Positions 22,293-38,883 of a DNA stretch of 64,000 nucleotides are shown one piece after another. The stretch's first letter is position 1. Each line of letters opens with the position of its first letter. The notes under the pieces are model-generated. The model ran no database searches and was not told the DNA's origin. It saw nothing but the letters and a program-made list of their open reading frames with translations. This DNA is from Ficedula albicollis (Eukaryota > Chordata > Aves > Passeriformes > Muscicapidae): NCBI RefSeq assembly GCF_000247815.1, contig NC_021692.1, positions 2,387,317 to 2,451,316 of the forward strand, written 5' to 3'. A program made the position numbers and the translations under genes.

Positions 22293-23403
22293 ACCCCAAG
22301 GCGAGACCCACATGCTCTGTCCTCTTGCTCCTTTTCTTCTTTTTTCTTTTCTTTTTAAAGAATATTTTTGGTAAGAAAAAAAAGAGGAAAAAAAAAAGTC
22401 CCTTTTTTCATGAAGTTTTTCAACTCCACAGATGCACTTTATTTTCTAATGGGTTTTGCTCTAAACTTGTATTTATTTTGGGTAGTGATGGATGGATGAC
22501 GGACAGTGAGGGCTGCCCAGGGAATACCTCAGCCCATGAAGAAAAAAGCAGGAAGTTTCTTTCTCTCAGTTTTCGTCCTGCTTCATCTTTTTCTTCTCTT
22601 GTTCTTTTAATTTATTTTTAACAAGCAGGACTTTCTGGACCCACAAAGCTAAAATGGGAGAATTTGGGGAGGTCATCTGATCCTTTCAAAACCCCTTCCC
22701 TCCAACCTTCCCCTCCACTTGTCCAGGGTCAGCATTGCAACGATGATTTGAGGTGATGTCCTACTCCCACACCAAGCCTGTGCCTTGTTACTTGAGCCTT
22801 CAAGAACAGCAGTGAGCTGTTGGACAGGCCTGGGGAACAGCATTGTCTGGATCCCTTTGCCAGGCCCTGTACCCAAGCCAGACCAGCAGTGAACTTGCTG
22901 CACAGGAGTTCTTGTGAGTGTCACTTTGGGATCCAAACTAGAGCTGTGGGTGGCACCAGCTGCAGTGGACCTGCCTTCATGATTCAGGGAGGGTATTGGG
23001 ACATACGGCATTCCCCTTCTTTCTGGAGGGACAGTGCACCCTGTACTGGGATCCTGTGTGTCTGCGAACAGCCAGCAGGAAGCAGATGGTGCCCTCAGCA
23101 GCCTGCCCTCCTCTCCCTCATCTCAGTAGTGAGGTCAGGGCAGTTTCAATGCCCAGTCCCCCCGGTCACGTCACCAGTCACTGCCTCTGCTCTTCCTGGT
23201 GGAGAGAAAAGGGCCCTGAGGTCCCTGCAGAGCTCTTTGGTCATAGCAGCCAGCTCTTAGCCTGAGGACAAGGTAACCCCTGGTAGAGCCCATACCCAGT
23301 GGTATGCACAGCATCCTCAGTGGCAGCTCAGAGACACCCTCCTGTGTGGAGACCTGAGGGCAGCAGAGCTGCAGCTGCTGTCTGCTCTGAGCAGATGGTT
23401 TAT

Positions 23404-23409
23404 ATTAAA
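23404..23409 (+). promoter_or_regulatory. Candidate polyadenylation signal ATTAAA
   Basis: Variant signal about 1.1 kb after the DISP3 stop; the context is not decisive. Confidence 0.3.
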
Positions 23410-24053
23410 GTAAAATGAAACTGCAAACTGGTGCCATTAACAAGTACATTTTAAGCATCACTGATTCTATCCTATTTAAAAAATTGAAATAGCTAAGTGT
23501 GCATTAATATACAGCACATCTGATCCTTGGGAGAAGGGGAGGCCCACTGGGAGATGCATTAGCAGTATTTACAAGTGTGCCAATAGAGCAAAGGGCCAGG
23601 AAGCAGCCTGACTCAATTTTTTTGCAGATTCCATGTCCTGGTGGCTTTGTGTTCTCTGTCTGGATCGACCCCTCTTTTTAAGATGAAAATTCCAGGAAGT
23701 CCAACCCCATTGCCAGCCAATTTGTGGGGCCTGCACTGCTGAGAGACTGAGCTGCTTCTACTTGGCTCAGTGCATCCCTGCCAGTCCTACACCTTCACAT
23801 TGTATCATCCCTGTGAAACTGGATCAAATACTTGTTTCTAAAGTAGGCTCCTCAAGGCTCCCCAAGCTAGAGAGAGGAGCTCTAATTGTTTCCAGAGCAA
23901 TCCTCCTGCAGGCAGTGAGACTTGTGGGAACATGAGCAGCCTAGTTTCTCCTTGCTATCCCATGGAGTTACCCCTTTCTGCAAAGTGTTAAATGTTCCTT
24001 GGCACCTACCTCTAATCTGCACCAGCCCCTTCCTAATGAGCCCTGTGTCCATG

Positions 24054-24059
24054 AATAAA
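24054..24059 (+). promoter_or_regulatory. Candidate polyadenylation signal AATAAA
   Basis: Canonical hexamer about 1.8 kb after the DISP3 stop, followed by a T-rich stretch. Confidence 0.35.
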
Positions 24060-24605
24060 TTGTTCTGGAAAGGATTTTTGACTATCATTAAGCTGTGCTG
24101 CTTTGATGCCTGCTGTGCACAGTTCAGCCCCCTCCTTGATCTGTAAGCCATGCTGTTCCTTCTGTCTGTGCTCCAGATTTAACTCTTGGTGGTGCCCTGA
24201 ACACTCCTAAGTGGCGGTGACTGGAAAAGGCAAGAGTGCTCATGGTACACAGCCCCATGGGACCTGTGTGGCTGTGCAGGTGCTTCAGGGTCAGCAAGGT
24301 GTCCCCAGTGCCGTGGCCAAGGATGCTCTGGCTGGGGGCTTGACTTGAACTTAGCAAATACTTCCAACCTCTTTTGGGTGATTAAAGCTGATGGATATTT
24401 CCAGGTCAGCAGACAAGAGAATAAGATGCTGAGGGCACCCTTAGAGGAAGTTTCTCCTTCTGTAAGTATGAAAAAAACCTCTAAAGGCCTTTAAGAAAAG
24501 GCACAGATGTGCTTCGAATCCTGCAAAGTTGAAGGCCTATGTAAGCCCCTGCTATCCTATGTTTGTGCTCACTGTGAAGAGGTTACATAAACCCCCCACC
24601 TCCAG

Positions 24606-25003
24606 TGTGATTCTGGACATGCCATGCTGGGAACACTCATTCAGCCACTGTAGGGAGGCAAAGATTAATTTTAAAATAGAGGGAAACCTTTTATGTTTCT
24701 TGGGTCTGATCTGCAGACAGAAATAACAAGAATTCTTGGTACCTGACAGAATCCATCCTGTTTTCTAAAGCAGGTAGGGAAAAGGACAAGCTGTCATTTT
24801 CCTTCCTCCTCTCCTGCCAGCTGTGATTCTGGACATGCCATGCTGGGAACACTCATTCAGCCACTGTAGGGAGGCAAAGATTAATTTTAAAATAGAGGGA
24901 AACCTTTTATGTTTCTTGGGTCTGATCTGCAGACAGAAATAACAAGAATTCTTGGTACCTGACAGAATCCATCCTGTTTTCTAAAGCAGGTAGGGAAAAG
25001 GAC
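24606..25003. repeat. 182-bp direct duplication with 34-bp spacer
   Basis: Copies at 24606-24787 and 24822-25003 appear identical by eye; spacing between starts is 216. Confidence 0.93.
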
Positions 25004-25189
25004 CAAGCTCCCTGAGTGCAGAAGAACTGGATGGCACTAGCAGGATCAGGGCATCACCTTGGCTTTCATTTCCCAAGGTGATACTGGGAATGCAATGGAA
25101 CAACTCAGAAGGAGGAGGGGAGACCAAGATAAGTGCAAATTAATCACAAAGGCATGGTGAGGAGATTGTGCCCCTCCAGGAAGGAAATG

Positions 25190-26289
<1,100 letters not shown>

Positions 26290-28605
26290 AATTTACATCA
26301 GATCTAGCAGGATGGCAGAAGAGCCAGTAGAGGATCCTATGTGATGTTTTATGCTGCAAGGACTCACTGAAAGTTGTAACCTGAGATCCTGGTTAAACAG
26401 TCGTGACACTTGTCTCAGATAGATCTAACTAGACATTTGCCCCATCACTGCTTCACCCTGTACAGCTCTGTGCTCAGGGCGCTTTCCCCACATGCAGTGG
26501 AGTGACAGAGACTTAAAGTTGAGGACCAGCCTTCTGCAAAACACATCTTGATCTCCCCAGGCATCAGGGGACAGCACATGAGTGGCAGATGTACAGACCC
26601 ATGTCCATGTAGGCAGTGTCATCCTTGTGATTACAGAATACTCATAAAATTATAGAGGTAAGGAAAAGGATGGCTTTATCTGAGCAAGTGTGGAGGTGGA
26701 GCTGACAGCCCTGCTGGGAATTGGAGCTCCAGGGCAGATGCTCATAGCAATAAAAAGCAAGGCCTCACCTATCTCGTGCTGTTCCAGGAGCAGATGTTCA
26801 CCTTAAACAATTCCTTCCACATCTTTGCCCATCTTCTTTCTCTGATGACTCCTCTGTTTCACAGGCCATCTCTGGGCCCCCTTGTCTTGCTGAGCAAGGT
26901 TCAGCCTTCTCCCTGGTAGGTGTTCATGCCTGAGGTGCTCAGAGTCTGGACTGGAAGTGGCTGGAGAAGTCTTGAGAATTTCCTTGGGCAGAGGAAGCCA
27001 GGGAGTTAAACAGCTTTGCACTAAGTTTTCAGTTTCACTTCTAAATAGAACACATCAGATCAGCCTTACTTGGAAGAAAATGTTCTGATTTTCCATTTCA
27101 AAATTATCTTGATGCAATTAAAAAGCATACAGGAATTTTCAGTTAGGACATGGCAATGGAATGTGCCTGATAACTGCCCACTCCTTTATTTCTAGTAAAT
27201 CCTGGTCTGAGGCCTAACCTCGGAATAGTTAGGTTAATGTTTCAGGAGAGGGTCATTCTGGAAATATGCAGTCTCCTACAAAACAGAATGGGTCTTGTCC
27301 TGCCCAGAAGTTCTCTCCCTTCCAGCACAGGGCAGTAGCAGAAGGACACTGCTCCTTGGTGCTGAAGCTCTGTGATTCATGCACAGGGCTGGTGTGGCTG
27401 CTCTTTGCTTTCAGTAGAGCTACTGAGTGAGTCCAGGGCTCCCCATGCTCTGGACACTCAGAGAAAGAGTCCCTGCTCACAACAGCCCTGTCCACATCAG
27501 CTGTGGAGCAGGGAGGAACAGAGCTGATGTGCTGTGCAGTGATCAGTGTCAGAGGAAGGGAAAGACCCATGACTCCTCACTCTGCTTGTTGCTTTATGCT
27601 GTGCTGCCTCTTGAGGTGCTGATTTGGGGGCATCAGATTTGGCCACTGACCTCAGCAATTGCCAAGGCTGCAGATTCTGAAAGGCTGAGCTGTGGCTGAG
27701 CTGGACTGTGTATCTCAATTCCTGCTGGACCTGAAACTTTGCCAGAGCAAAGGCAGCCTGAGAAATATCCCTGAGAAGGACATGTTGACACTTGGAGAGC
27801 TACAGGGCCATTGGTACAGTCATCTGGAGGCAATGGTCTCCAGTGAGCCTGGCTTTGCCTCCACTGGAGCAAACTGGGCTGTTGCTTTATGTCACAGCGT
27901 CTAAGTCTTTTAGCTTGTCCTGCATTGAATTTCTGTAGCAGAGCAGCCTGCCCTTCTGGAAGATTTTAAAAGGCTTTTTGTTTAACCCCATGACACATAT
28001 TATCCTCCCACACTGTCTACCAAGGAAGCTGCAGACTGATTTGCAGCCAGGCAGGACAAGTTTAGTGTCTTGGTTACCTCTTCCAAAATCACTGCTCACC
28101 CCAGATAGTGTGTAAGCCATCTGTACATTTTACAGATATTTCAAAGGCTTCTGCTAACTACTCTGCCCTGGGTTAGTACCCAGAGTCCCAGAGCTAGACA
28201 TCTTTCATTGCCTGTCTCCATCCTGAGGACAGAGGTTTTGGCTTTTTCTTCTCTGCTCCTCCTTTGGGCAATTGCTGAAGGGAGGTGGGGGGCAGTGACC
28301 AGGGCCAGAGGCAGAGCACCAAGCAGATGAGCAGAAAGGTTTGAAGCCAGAAGAAGAACAAATGGGAGGGAGGATGGCTCAAAATTCAAGGGGAGAAGAG
28401 GGATGAGCACCCTATGGAGAGTGGGAGGGGAGGCACTGCCATTCCACCACGCTGTGTGCAGACCTTAGAGTGTCAGTTCTCAGAGTGATGTAGCACAATT
28501 CCTGATGTATGCGTGTCACTTTTGTAAGTTGTCTCCTACCCTCACTATTTTCAGTGTTCCTTGATTTTTGGAGACTGTTGTAAATAAAGAGATTTTGACA
28601 TTCGC
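26290..28605. other. Distal DISP3 3' flank or UTR
   Basis: No coding region or repeat family recognised up to the AATAAA at 28583. Confidence 0.4.
28583..28588 (+). promoter_or_regulatory. Candidate distal polyadenylation signal AATAAA
   Basis: TGTAAATAAAGAGATTTTG followed within 30 bases by a GT-containing stretch looks like a true mRNA 3' end. It could be the distal end of DISP3 or of an unseen transcript. Confidence 0.4.
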
Positions 28606-28697
28606 ACGTTTGGATCCCTCACTCATCAATCACCACGTTACAGTTCATGGGCACAGTGACAGCCAGAGTGGCACTGACATGATCTGTGCTGTGAGGA

Positions 28698-29435
28698 ATG
28701 CAGGGGGATGAGGCCACAGAAGCAGCTCCTAACATGCACAGGCTGTCTGCTCCTACTGCTGAAATTGGGCCTCTTGAAGCCAACTCAGCACATGCAGGAG
28801 AGCTGGCAATCTGGAAAAGGCAGTGCAGGGACCCACACAGGTCTGCAAGAGGAACAGCTCGAGCAAGAGCTTTAGCCATGGTTTGTGGAAGCTTTTTACT
28901 CCTCCATTTCATGCTGTGCTTCTTTCAGTGCGTGAAGGTGAGGATGGGGTTCAGCTGCCTGCTCCTGCAGCATCACAGTTTCCCACATCACACAATGGAC
29001 TTCTGCTGGAGCTTTTGTCTCTCTGCCCTGTGTTGCAGCACCGAAGTGTTGTTCTGCATCTCCCAGGACCCCACTGAGCTGGTGCAGGAGAGCAGCAGTG
29101 GGGCAGGAGGAAGAGCCCCTCATTTGGATGTGCTGACACTGCACCCAGGTACAGCAGCACGGACAGCATCACAGCCAGAACCTCCTGGCATCTCCAGCCC
29201 TCATTTCTATGATGAGGCCAAAATTTCTGGTGAAACCTCTGTTGTTATTAAGTGCAGGTCACAGCCTGACATGTACAAAAAATGCAGTATCCACAGGAAG
29301 GAGAAATGTGTTTCCTTCAATGAGAAGTTGGGGATTACAGGCAGGGATGGTTTATACTCAACCTTGCTGCTGGGAATTTGCCAAGGCTGGAAATGGGTTG
29401 CTTTTGGTCACAAATTCAGTCCCTTGCCCCAATAG
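28698..29435 (+). other. Unrecognised 245-codon open frame
   Basis: The longest non-repeat, non-DISP3 open frame in the window. It contains TTGCAG at 29034-29039 followed by an open segment to a CCAGGTAC donor-like site near 29147, so a spliced exon is conceivable. I recognise no domain; composition (Ser, Cys, Gly, Pro) is ordinary for chance translation of mid-GC DNA. No function assigned. Confidence 0.15.
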
Positions 29436-32289
29436 CAAGTGTGATGGGCACTCCCTAACACAGGCAGGGAGCTGGGTGAGAGCTGTGGACCACAGAGGAG
29501 ACACAGGTTGCCCCTCACAGGACTGTGGGACCCTGACAGTGGTGAGTGCCCAGGGCTGCCAAACATGGGAATGAGGGCACAGGGATTGGGTAGGACAGCT
29601 GCAGGCATGGCCAGGGATGGGCAGGGTTTCCACAGCTCTTCAGAAAACACTGCTGGACCGAGGAAGGGTTTGGGACAGGGGATTACACAGGGTGACAGCA
29701 GAAGTTGGTGGCTGATTTTTTAAAAAAATTTAATTCTTGCAATTTTCCTGAAGGTTCTAGTTTGTCAGAGACATATGTGTGAATAAACAGCAGACTGTCC
29801 CCTGCCCCCTGTATTCATGTAACTCTTAAAGGAGCTGCTGTAAGGGAACCAAAGGCTGTTCTGAATGCCTGGAATGACAGTGATGGTAAATCATGCTATC
29901 TTGCCAGTGTTTTGTATCTGTATGACTTTAAGCTTCATTTTTCCTGATGTAAAAATGGAAGTGACCTTGTGTCTAATGTGTGAGGCTGTGACCTCACTGA
30001 AATCTTCTGATGGATGCTGCCAGAAGAGCCTCATGCATCATCTAAGGCTGCTCTGCCCTTGCTCAGCTGACCTGTGCAGGCACCCTCACCATGGCCCAGG
30101 GCTCTTTCTGCTGGCTGGGAATAAGGGAATGCTGCTGTTTCCTTGGTGCCTGGCTTACACTGGCCACAGTGGAGTTTATATGGGGAGAGGAAGCATGCTG
30201 TCAGCTGCCCCATTGTGTGTTCAGGCATCTACTGTGGTGAGAGATCTCAGTGTGCAGTTACCATCTTCCAGCTGCTGCCAGAGGTGCAGGTTTGCTGGGC
30301 ATTTGCTGATCTGGAACTTCAGGGCTGAGCAGTCTGTGCAGCTGGTAATAACCCTGAGAGAAGAGCATGGCTTAGCACTGGAAAGCAGAGGGCTTTCAGA
30401 GATACCCAGCTAAATATTAATTTTGTCTTCACAGGTTATCATTGTGTGCTACTGGAGAAGTCTGCCAGTGCCATCCCAGAAATTTTTCTCTCTGCTGTCT
30501 GTTTTGCTGAGGCCATTTCTAATAATGCTATCTACAGAAAATCAGATTCAGCTTGCTCACAATGCATGGAGACAAGTAATTTTTTTCTCCAGCACTGCTA
30601 CTCTGAGCCCATTGCTCTGAGCTGATTAAACTGCCTTACTCACCTGACTCTGATAACAAACTCTGTCTGCTCATGTGGCAACTGGATTCTGGGGACACTC
30701 TGGGATGGTCACTGGTTTGTGGCAGCTCCCAGCAGGGTTAACTGGCATGGAGGCACATTGGGACAGAGCTGGGATGGCTTGGCAGGCAGAGCCATGCTCC
30801 CTGTGCTGTGTTGAAGGGCACCAGTGGCTGCAGCACTGGCTGGGAGCTGCTCCAGGAACCCAACTGGGGGAGGCTGGTGGTGACCAGCTGCTAACCTCGT
30901 GTGCACTTGCAGCCTGCTGTCCCATTTATTAGCAGTTAAAACATGCTGTCTCTGCTCCAAATGGAGTGTTTACAGTATTGACATGAACAGCTGTCCTAGT
31001 CAGCCAGATCATAACAAATGGGAGCTGTGGCTGCAGTGTTACTTTGCTGCAAGGGGACAATACATCTTATTACTACACAGTGAAGGTCATGATGGATGGT
31101 GATGAGTCAGTTTGCTGTCTTGCTTGATGATCACACTGAAAAATAAACATAAAAGCAAAGATGTTTCCAGGGAGCTTGGCAAGGCTTTGAATTGTACCTG
31201 GGAAGAGAGAATACTGAGGTTCGCTGGTGTCTTATCTGCAACATCCCTTGCATCAGGCTATTGGTTATGCTACCTCCTCTCAAGGAAGCATGTGTTAGCT
31301 GGGAAAGAAAATTTGGGGAAGAGAGAGGAGGAGTTGCTTGTCAAAAGCTTCTTCTCCCATGGGGACACTGCAGAGGTCTTGTCCTGCGTAATGTTGTCTG
31401 ATTATAAGACACTGTGGGCTGAACTGTGCTGTTTTGATCCAGCCTGAAGCAGGGCTGTGTTATTGTGGGAGCTTAGAACTCAAATTCAGGGCAAGGGGAG
31501 ACTGGAAACAAAGTACTACAGGAGGCTGTGGAGGAAAATTATTATTTAGGTCCTCCTGACGGCCAGGCATATCATCCTACTGCTTCAAGTGACTTGTGTG
31601 GAAGACTGTAAGCCACAGCCTCTCTGAGCAGAAAGCTAGAGCAAATGAAATGCTTGTTTAATGCCAGCACAAAATTGGAGAAAATGTGTTTGATGGAAAG
31701 GAGGTGAGTTAGTCTGATCAGCCTCTCTGCACCTGTACAGGTGCAGCAGGAAAGCCCAACCCTGTGCAGGTTTGTTACCTACAACTCAGGCACTGCTGGA
31801 CACTGATGGGCTCTTGGTCCAGCTCTGAAGGAGCTGCAGATGAAGAGTGTGGGCTGGCTAATGATGTGTGACTCACTGATCTCTGCAGTGCCTGCACCCA
31901 CACACCCTTCCCCTCTTGTTCTCAACAGCAGACAGTACAAGGACTGCTGGATTTCCTTATTGGCTCTCATCCACCCTAAGGGTGTTTTCTTTTAAATGGG
32001 AACTTGGACATGATCAGAACAAGTGTTGCTGTGATTTCACATGAGAATAAATACATTCAGGGCACAAGTGGGGCATGCAGAACAGCCCCATAGCAGCCAG
32101 TGTCTCCTCTGTTAGGGCAGAGGGGGCCTGGCAGCAGTGAGGGCTGGTGCAGGTGTGCAAGTGGCACAGGCAGTGTTGGGAAAACAATTAAAGCTCATTT
32201 ACACTATTGGCACAGCAGCAGGCTGTCACAGCACAGCTAATCTCTAGCTGGGCAAATAATCTGGCCATAAATAAGAAACTCAGTTGGGC
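29436..32289. other. Intergenic, nothing recognised
   Basis: Only short open frames; no repeat family or splice-supported exon seen. Confidence 0.5.
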
Positions 32290-32655
32290 TAGCCTAGTTC
32301 AATAAACAGGTCCCTGGGTGAACAAGCACAGGCTGGATTCAAGCCTGCACAGGGACCCTCAGCCAATCTCATTCAGCCCTAAATGCAGATGTATCCCTGG
32401 CCAGGGAGCTGGGGGTCACGTGTGTAAGCCTGGGAAATTCAAACCCCCTATAAAAGGGGTGCTGTTTGTTGAGGACCCTTGGTCAATTCATGTTGTCTCT
32501 GTCTCCAACCAATGATCCCATCGTAATAGCAGGCAAGAATTATTCCAGCTGCATCGTTTTCTCTAAAGGATTAGGCAACAGGGCGGTAATAGCAGGCAAG
32601 AATTATTCCAGCTGCATTGCTTTCTCTATAGTATTAGGCAACAGGGCCATCATTC
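32290..32655 (+). mobile_element. Putative LTR tail with promoter-like TATA box
   Basis: CACGTG at 32417-32422 lies 25 bases before CTATAAAAGG (32448-32457). The stretch downstream ends in a 63-bp tandem duplication (from 32523 and 32586), each copy closing with TTAGGCAACAGGGC. Compact promoter plus a CAACA end suggest LTR origin; ends and family are uncertain. Confidence 0.35.
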
Positions 32656-35375
32656 ATTTGGCAGCTTTTCTTTGAGCACTCTTGCATTCATCATTTTCCC
32701 TGTCTGTGCATGGCAGGGATCTGCTGGGGGAGCAGCAGAGGGGCTTGGCTATCCCTGCAGAAAGGGACTCCCAGCACTGCAATCTGCAGCAGAAGCTGTG
32801 GCAGGGAATAGCAGTGGAGCAGGGATGAGCTCTCAGCTGGAAGCTATGAAAGCCAAAAACAAAGCAGCTCTGCTTTGGTGTGTTTGTGGAATAGATGAAG
32901 GGCAGGGAAGCTTTTAAAAATCCCCATCTTCTTTTCCCCCAGCACATTCTTCTGGCTATATATTTCCATTTAGTATCTATTTAGCAGAGAGGAGGGGAGA
33001 GCTGTCTGGGAAGGGCCTTTGTTGGGAGAGGATGGGTTTGTAATCCAGACAGATTCAAAGACTAATTTAACTAGAGCATTAAGGGAAGCGGGAAGCTTTG
33101 AGATTGCAGCTTTCTATCTTGGCAAAAAAGAAGGAGCTTTCTGTGCATGCCAGCTGCTGCTGCAGAGCAGGGGTTGTTGGACCCTGCACAAAGAAGTTTT
33201 CATTTATGTGCACACAAGCACTCCTGAGGGCATCTGTGCTGGTTGGGGGAATTTTTGGAACAGGTCTTAAAAAGGTCAGGAGGAGAGGGAGTAGGGCTGG
33301 CAAACCATGCCTTGAGTGTGTGCACCATGGTGGAAGCAGCAGTAATGTTGACAGATTTGGGGCTCACTTGCCTTTCTCCAGACTGAAAGCAGACTGGCCT
33401 GATGACCTGCAAGTTGCTGCAGGACTCACCCGGGAAAGATCTTGTGGCTTTGTCTTTCTTCCCAGGTGGAAACTGGGGCATTGAAGCACTGCTGAGCAGT
33501 GCCTGTTCCTGCTTCCAGGCTGGCTCTGCTGAGCTCCCATTACCTAGCTCCTGTCTTTTCCCTAAAATCACACTGAAATTGGAAAGCCCAGTGCTGAAAG
33601 ATTTGATGAATATCAGACAGTAGCTGAAATCATTATACTCCCTTCTTTTTTCTTCTTGCCAAGGTTGTGATGCATCTGGAGATTTTATTTCTGGCTGTTC
33701 AGTAAAGACGAGTACTGGGCCATGAAACTCATCTCCACCAGATCTGTGCCCAGGGATTGCAGGCTGCAGGTTCCTCGGGTGCATTTGCTCTTTGGGTCAG
33801 TCAAACCCTGATTTCTTTGCATTTGTATTTTTGTTGATAAATACTGATACTGGAAAATTTCAGTCATGTTGCCTGGTTACCATGGAGTAGAGAAATGACA
33901 TGGACTTGACTTCTGTGGGTGGCTGTGGATGGCATGTGTGCAATTCCCAAGCAGCTGTCTGGGGCAGGAGGGAAATTCAGGACCTGTGGTGTGGCATGAG
34001 ACACCAAGAATACAGATCCAGCAGGAGTGAGAGACTGAAACAGGAGTTAGGTGATCAGAACTTAACTTCTGTGGACCTGTGTACGTGATATTACAAGAAA
34101 ATAATCTGAAGAAGTCTCTGCACTCCTGTACTAGTAGTAGATAGGAAAAGTTACTCTCTAATATCTCCATATCAGCAAAGAAATCACAATGTGGTCCCAG
34201 GACACTCTGAATAATTTCCTACAAATGCTTTGGCCAGTGAGTCTGTCACTCAAATATTTGCTGAGAGATGGGTTCTTAGCTCAGTCTGTGCCTGGCTGAA
34301 TCCTTGCCAAGGAGGGATGAGGGTGATGGAAGAGGTGACCTGGGCTGATGTTGGTTTCTGTTCTCGGAGGAATTTTGCTTCTGAATAATGCAAATGTGGT
34401 TGGAACCAATTTTGTTCAAGAATGTGAACAGACACTCAAAGGACCTTTTTTCAATCTCTGTGAGACTTCTTCTCTAATTGCTAGGATGAATGCATAAACC
34501 CTTATACTGAAGTGTTCACAAGAGACGGTTTATTCATTTTGCTCTTTTTCTTGGCATAAAAGTTGTCTTATTAAGCAGGTTTTAATGTTTGCTCATCAAG
34601 AGACATGGATTATAAAGCTTTGGAAATAACTTGCATCTGGAAAAGCCAATTAATAAAACAAAAATTCTGATGTCACATTCTCATAAATTAACAATTTATC
34701 GATAACTTACAGTGATGTCATTAGGCAAATGGACTTTAAATTGATTTCAAATTAGTGGGTTAATGATTTCCCATGGGTTCTTTTCAAGGGGCAGCTTATG
34801 CAAGGTGTTTTTCCAGCAAAAGGGTAGGTGTGCAGGAGGGCACTTGTGTCTGCAATTGAGGCAGTAACTGGAGTGGTGGTCACATTCAAGTGCAGTATTG
34901 ATCTGTGAAAAAAGTGCTGACTGTCTCCATCACTAGCAAAGTGGGGATAGGAAAGGCTCTGGGAAAGAATGCAGTCTTTGCATATTTCTCGTATCAGAAC
35001 TTTCTTTTGGTACACATTAACTCCAGGTGCAACCTTAAGGTAGCATACTGATTTGGTCTTGTTAAATAGCCTTGGAGTTCATAGTACTGTAAAAAAGTAC
35101 TCATCTGAATTCTTGTTATAGTTTTAAGAGAGGAATATGTCCCCAAATCAATTAAAACTGGGGTGATGTTTGCATGGAGTCTGAGGCCAACCTGAGGAGG
35201 AGCTGAAGTGCTCTTGCCACTGCTGTGAGCCCAGGAGGCAGTCTCCAGTCTCTGTGATTTTTTTCACTCTTTGTTTTTCTTTTTCTGTCATTTCACTGTG
35301 CCTGCAAATGCTGTGAATACTTTAATGGACAGCCTGACTGTTGCTGTCTGATTAGGAATGGCGAGTAATACAGCA

Positions 35376-35377
<2 letters not shown>
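32656..35377. other. Intergenic, nothing recognised
   Basis: A 194-codon minus-strand frame at 33200-33784 has no family resemblance and is taken as chance. No RNA gene or repeat family seen. Confidence 0.5.

Positions 35378-35412
<35 letters not shown>
35378..35412. repeat. CA dinucleotide microsatellite
   Basis: About 15 CA units ending directly against an LTR-like block. Confidence 0.95.
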
Positions 35413-35417
<5 letters not shown>

Positions 35418-35747
35418 TTCTAAACCAGTAAGAAGAGGAGATTTATTGAAAAGCTACAGCACTTATATAGGATAGGTCGTGCAATACAGAATGGAAAAGG
35501 CTCATTGGTCCAAGAAGGCAACGCCTTTTTGAAAACATGCTTTCTGCAAAACATCACGCAGCACATGCATGGCTCTGTGATCAACACCAGGAGTTAATCT
35601 ATGTTATTCATTCTTCCTTCTCTTGTTTGTCTCTGAGAAAAAACCCCAGCCTGGGAAAGATCCAAGCTAGGGCTGAGAAAGCCAAGAGCCTCAGAAAAAT
35701 CCAAGTTGGATTTTTCCTTGAGCCTTCAGCAGTGTCCACCCCTGACT
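35413..35747 (-). mobile_element. Divergent LTR of the TGTTG...CAACA group
   Basis: Shares with 38553-38883 the words TTATTGAAA/TTATTTAAA, ACTTATATAGG, CATTGGTCCAAGAAGGCAAC and AAAACATGCTTTCTGCAAAA in the same order. On the minus strand this reads as TATA region then AATAAA. The far end (AGCCTTCAGCAGTGTCCAC) resembles, in reverse, the start of the LTR at 15728. Ends approximate. Confidence 0.6.
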
Positions 35748-36073
35748 GGCTTGTAGGTACTTTTTGGCCACACCTTTTGTGACAGAGCCCTGTCTTTCCG
35801 AGTGAAGGCCTCTGTCAGGGGGTGACCATTTCAAACTGCTGCTCAAACAAAAGCCTAAGAAACAAAAGGGTTGTGATTTCTTATCAGTGTCATGTACAGC
35901 TAGTTTAAATAGATTTTGAGCTATTATTTGTATCCCTGATTGAAATGCGCAGGTTACTGCATCTGCAGTAGTTTCCTGACATTTTTGCTCTTGGAAGCTT
36001 TCCAAAATCTGATTGTTTATATTATTCCTCCACCCATTTTTTTCTTCTTAAAAAAAAAGAAAAATGAAAAAAA

Positions 36074-38552
<2,479 letters not shown>

Positions 38553-38883
38553 TGTTGCATTTTAGGCTATAGGAGAGCAGCAAAAAGGATAATGCAACAT
38601 AGTTCCCCATGTAATGGAGAAGCAAAAGAGAGAGAGCTTTATTTAAAGAAACACTACACTTTATATAGGGTAGTACATGAAAAACAAAATAGAAAAGACT
38701 CATTGGTCCAAGAAGGCAACACCTCTTTGAAAACATGCTTCATGCAAAACATCACGAGACACCCACACGGCTCTTACACACCCTGCAGGTGCATAATCAT
38801 TGTTATAATTTCTTGTCCTTGAGCAGGCTAAGAAAGGCAAGGCAGGCTGCTTTTTCCCTGGTTCCCAGTAGTATCCAACAACA
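38553..38883 (-). mobile_element. Solo LTR with 6-bp target-site duplication (ERVK-like)
   Basis: 331 bp with TG...CA ends, flanked by CAGGAA at 38547-38552 and again at 38884-38889. Minus-strand reading gives CCCTATATAAAG (TATA) and then TTAAATAAAG (polyadenylation signal). A 6-bp duplication suits class II/ERVK elements. Best-preserved copy of the family also seen at 11334, 56282 and 58864. Confidence 0.88.

Larger units (their letters stand above)
22293..25189 (+). other. Probable DISP3 3' UTR (proximal part)
   Basis: Follows the DISP3 stop and begins with a T-rich then A-rich low-complexity stretch (about 22324-22400). It contains two candidate polyadenylation signals and a 182-bp duplication, all listed separately. 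How much is transcribed cannot be told from sequence. Confidence 0.45.

Noticed and set aside
21906..22313. Minus-strand frames across DISP3 exon 20
   Set aside because: Shadow of the GC-rich coding exon on the other strand.
33200..33784. 194-codon minus-strand frame
   Set aside because: No domain, splice context or family resemblance; composition looks like chance.
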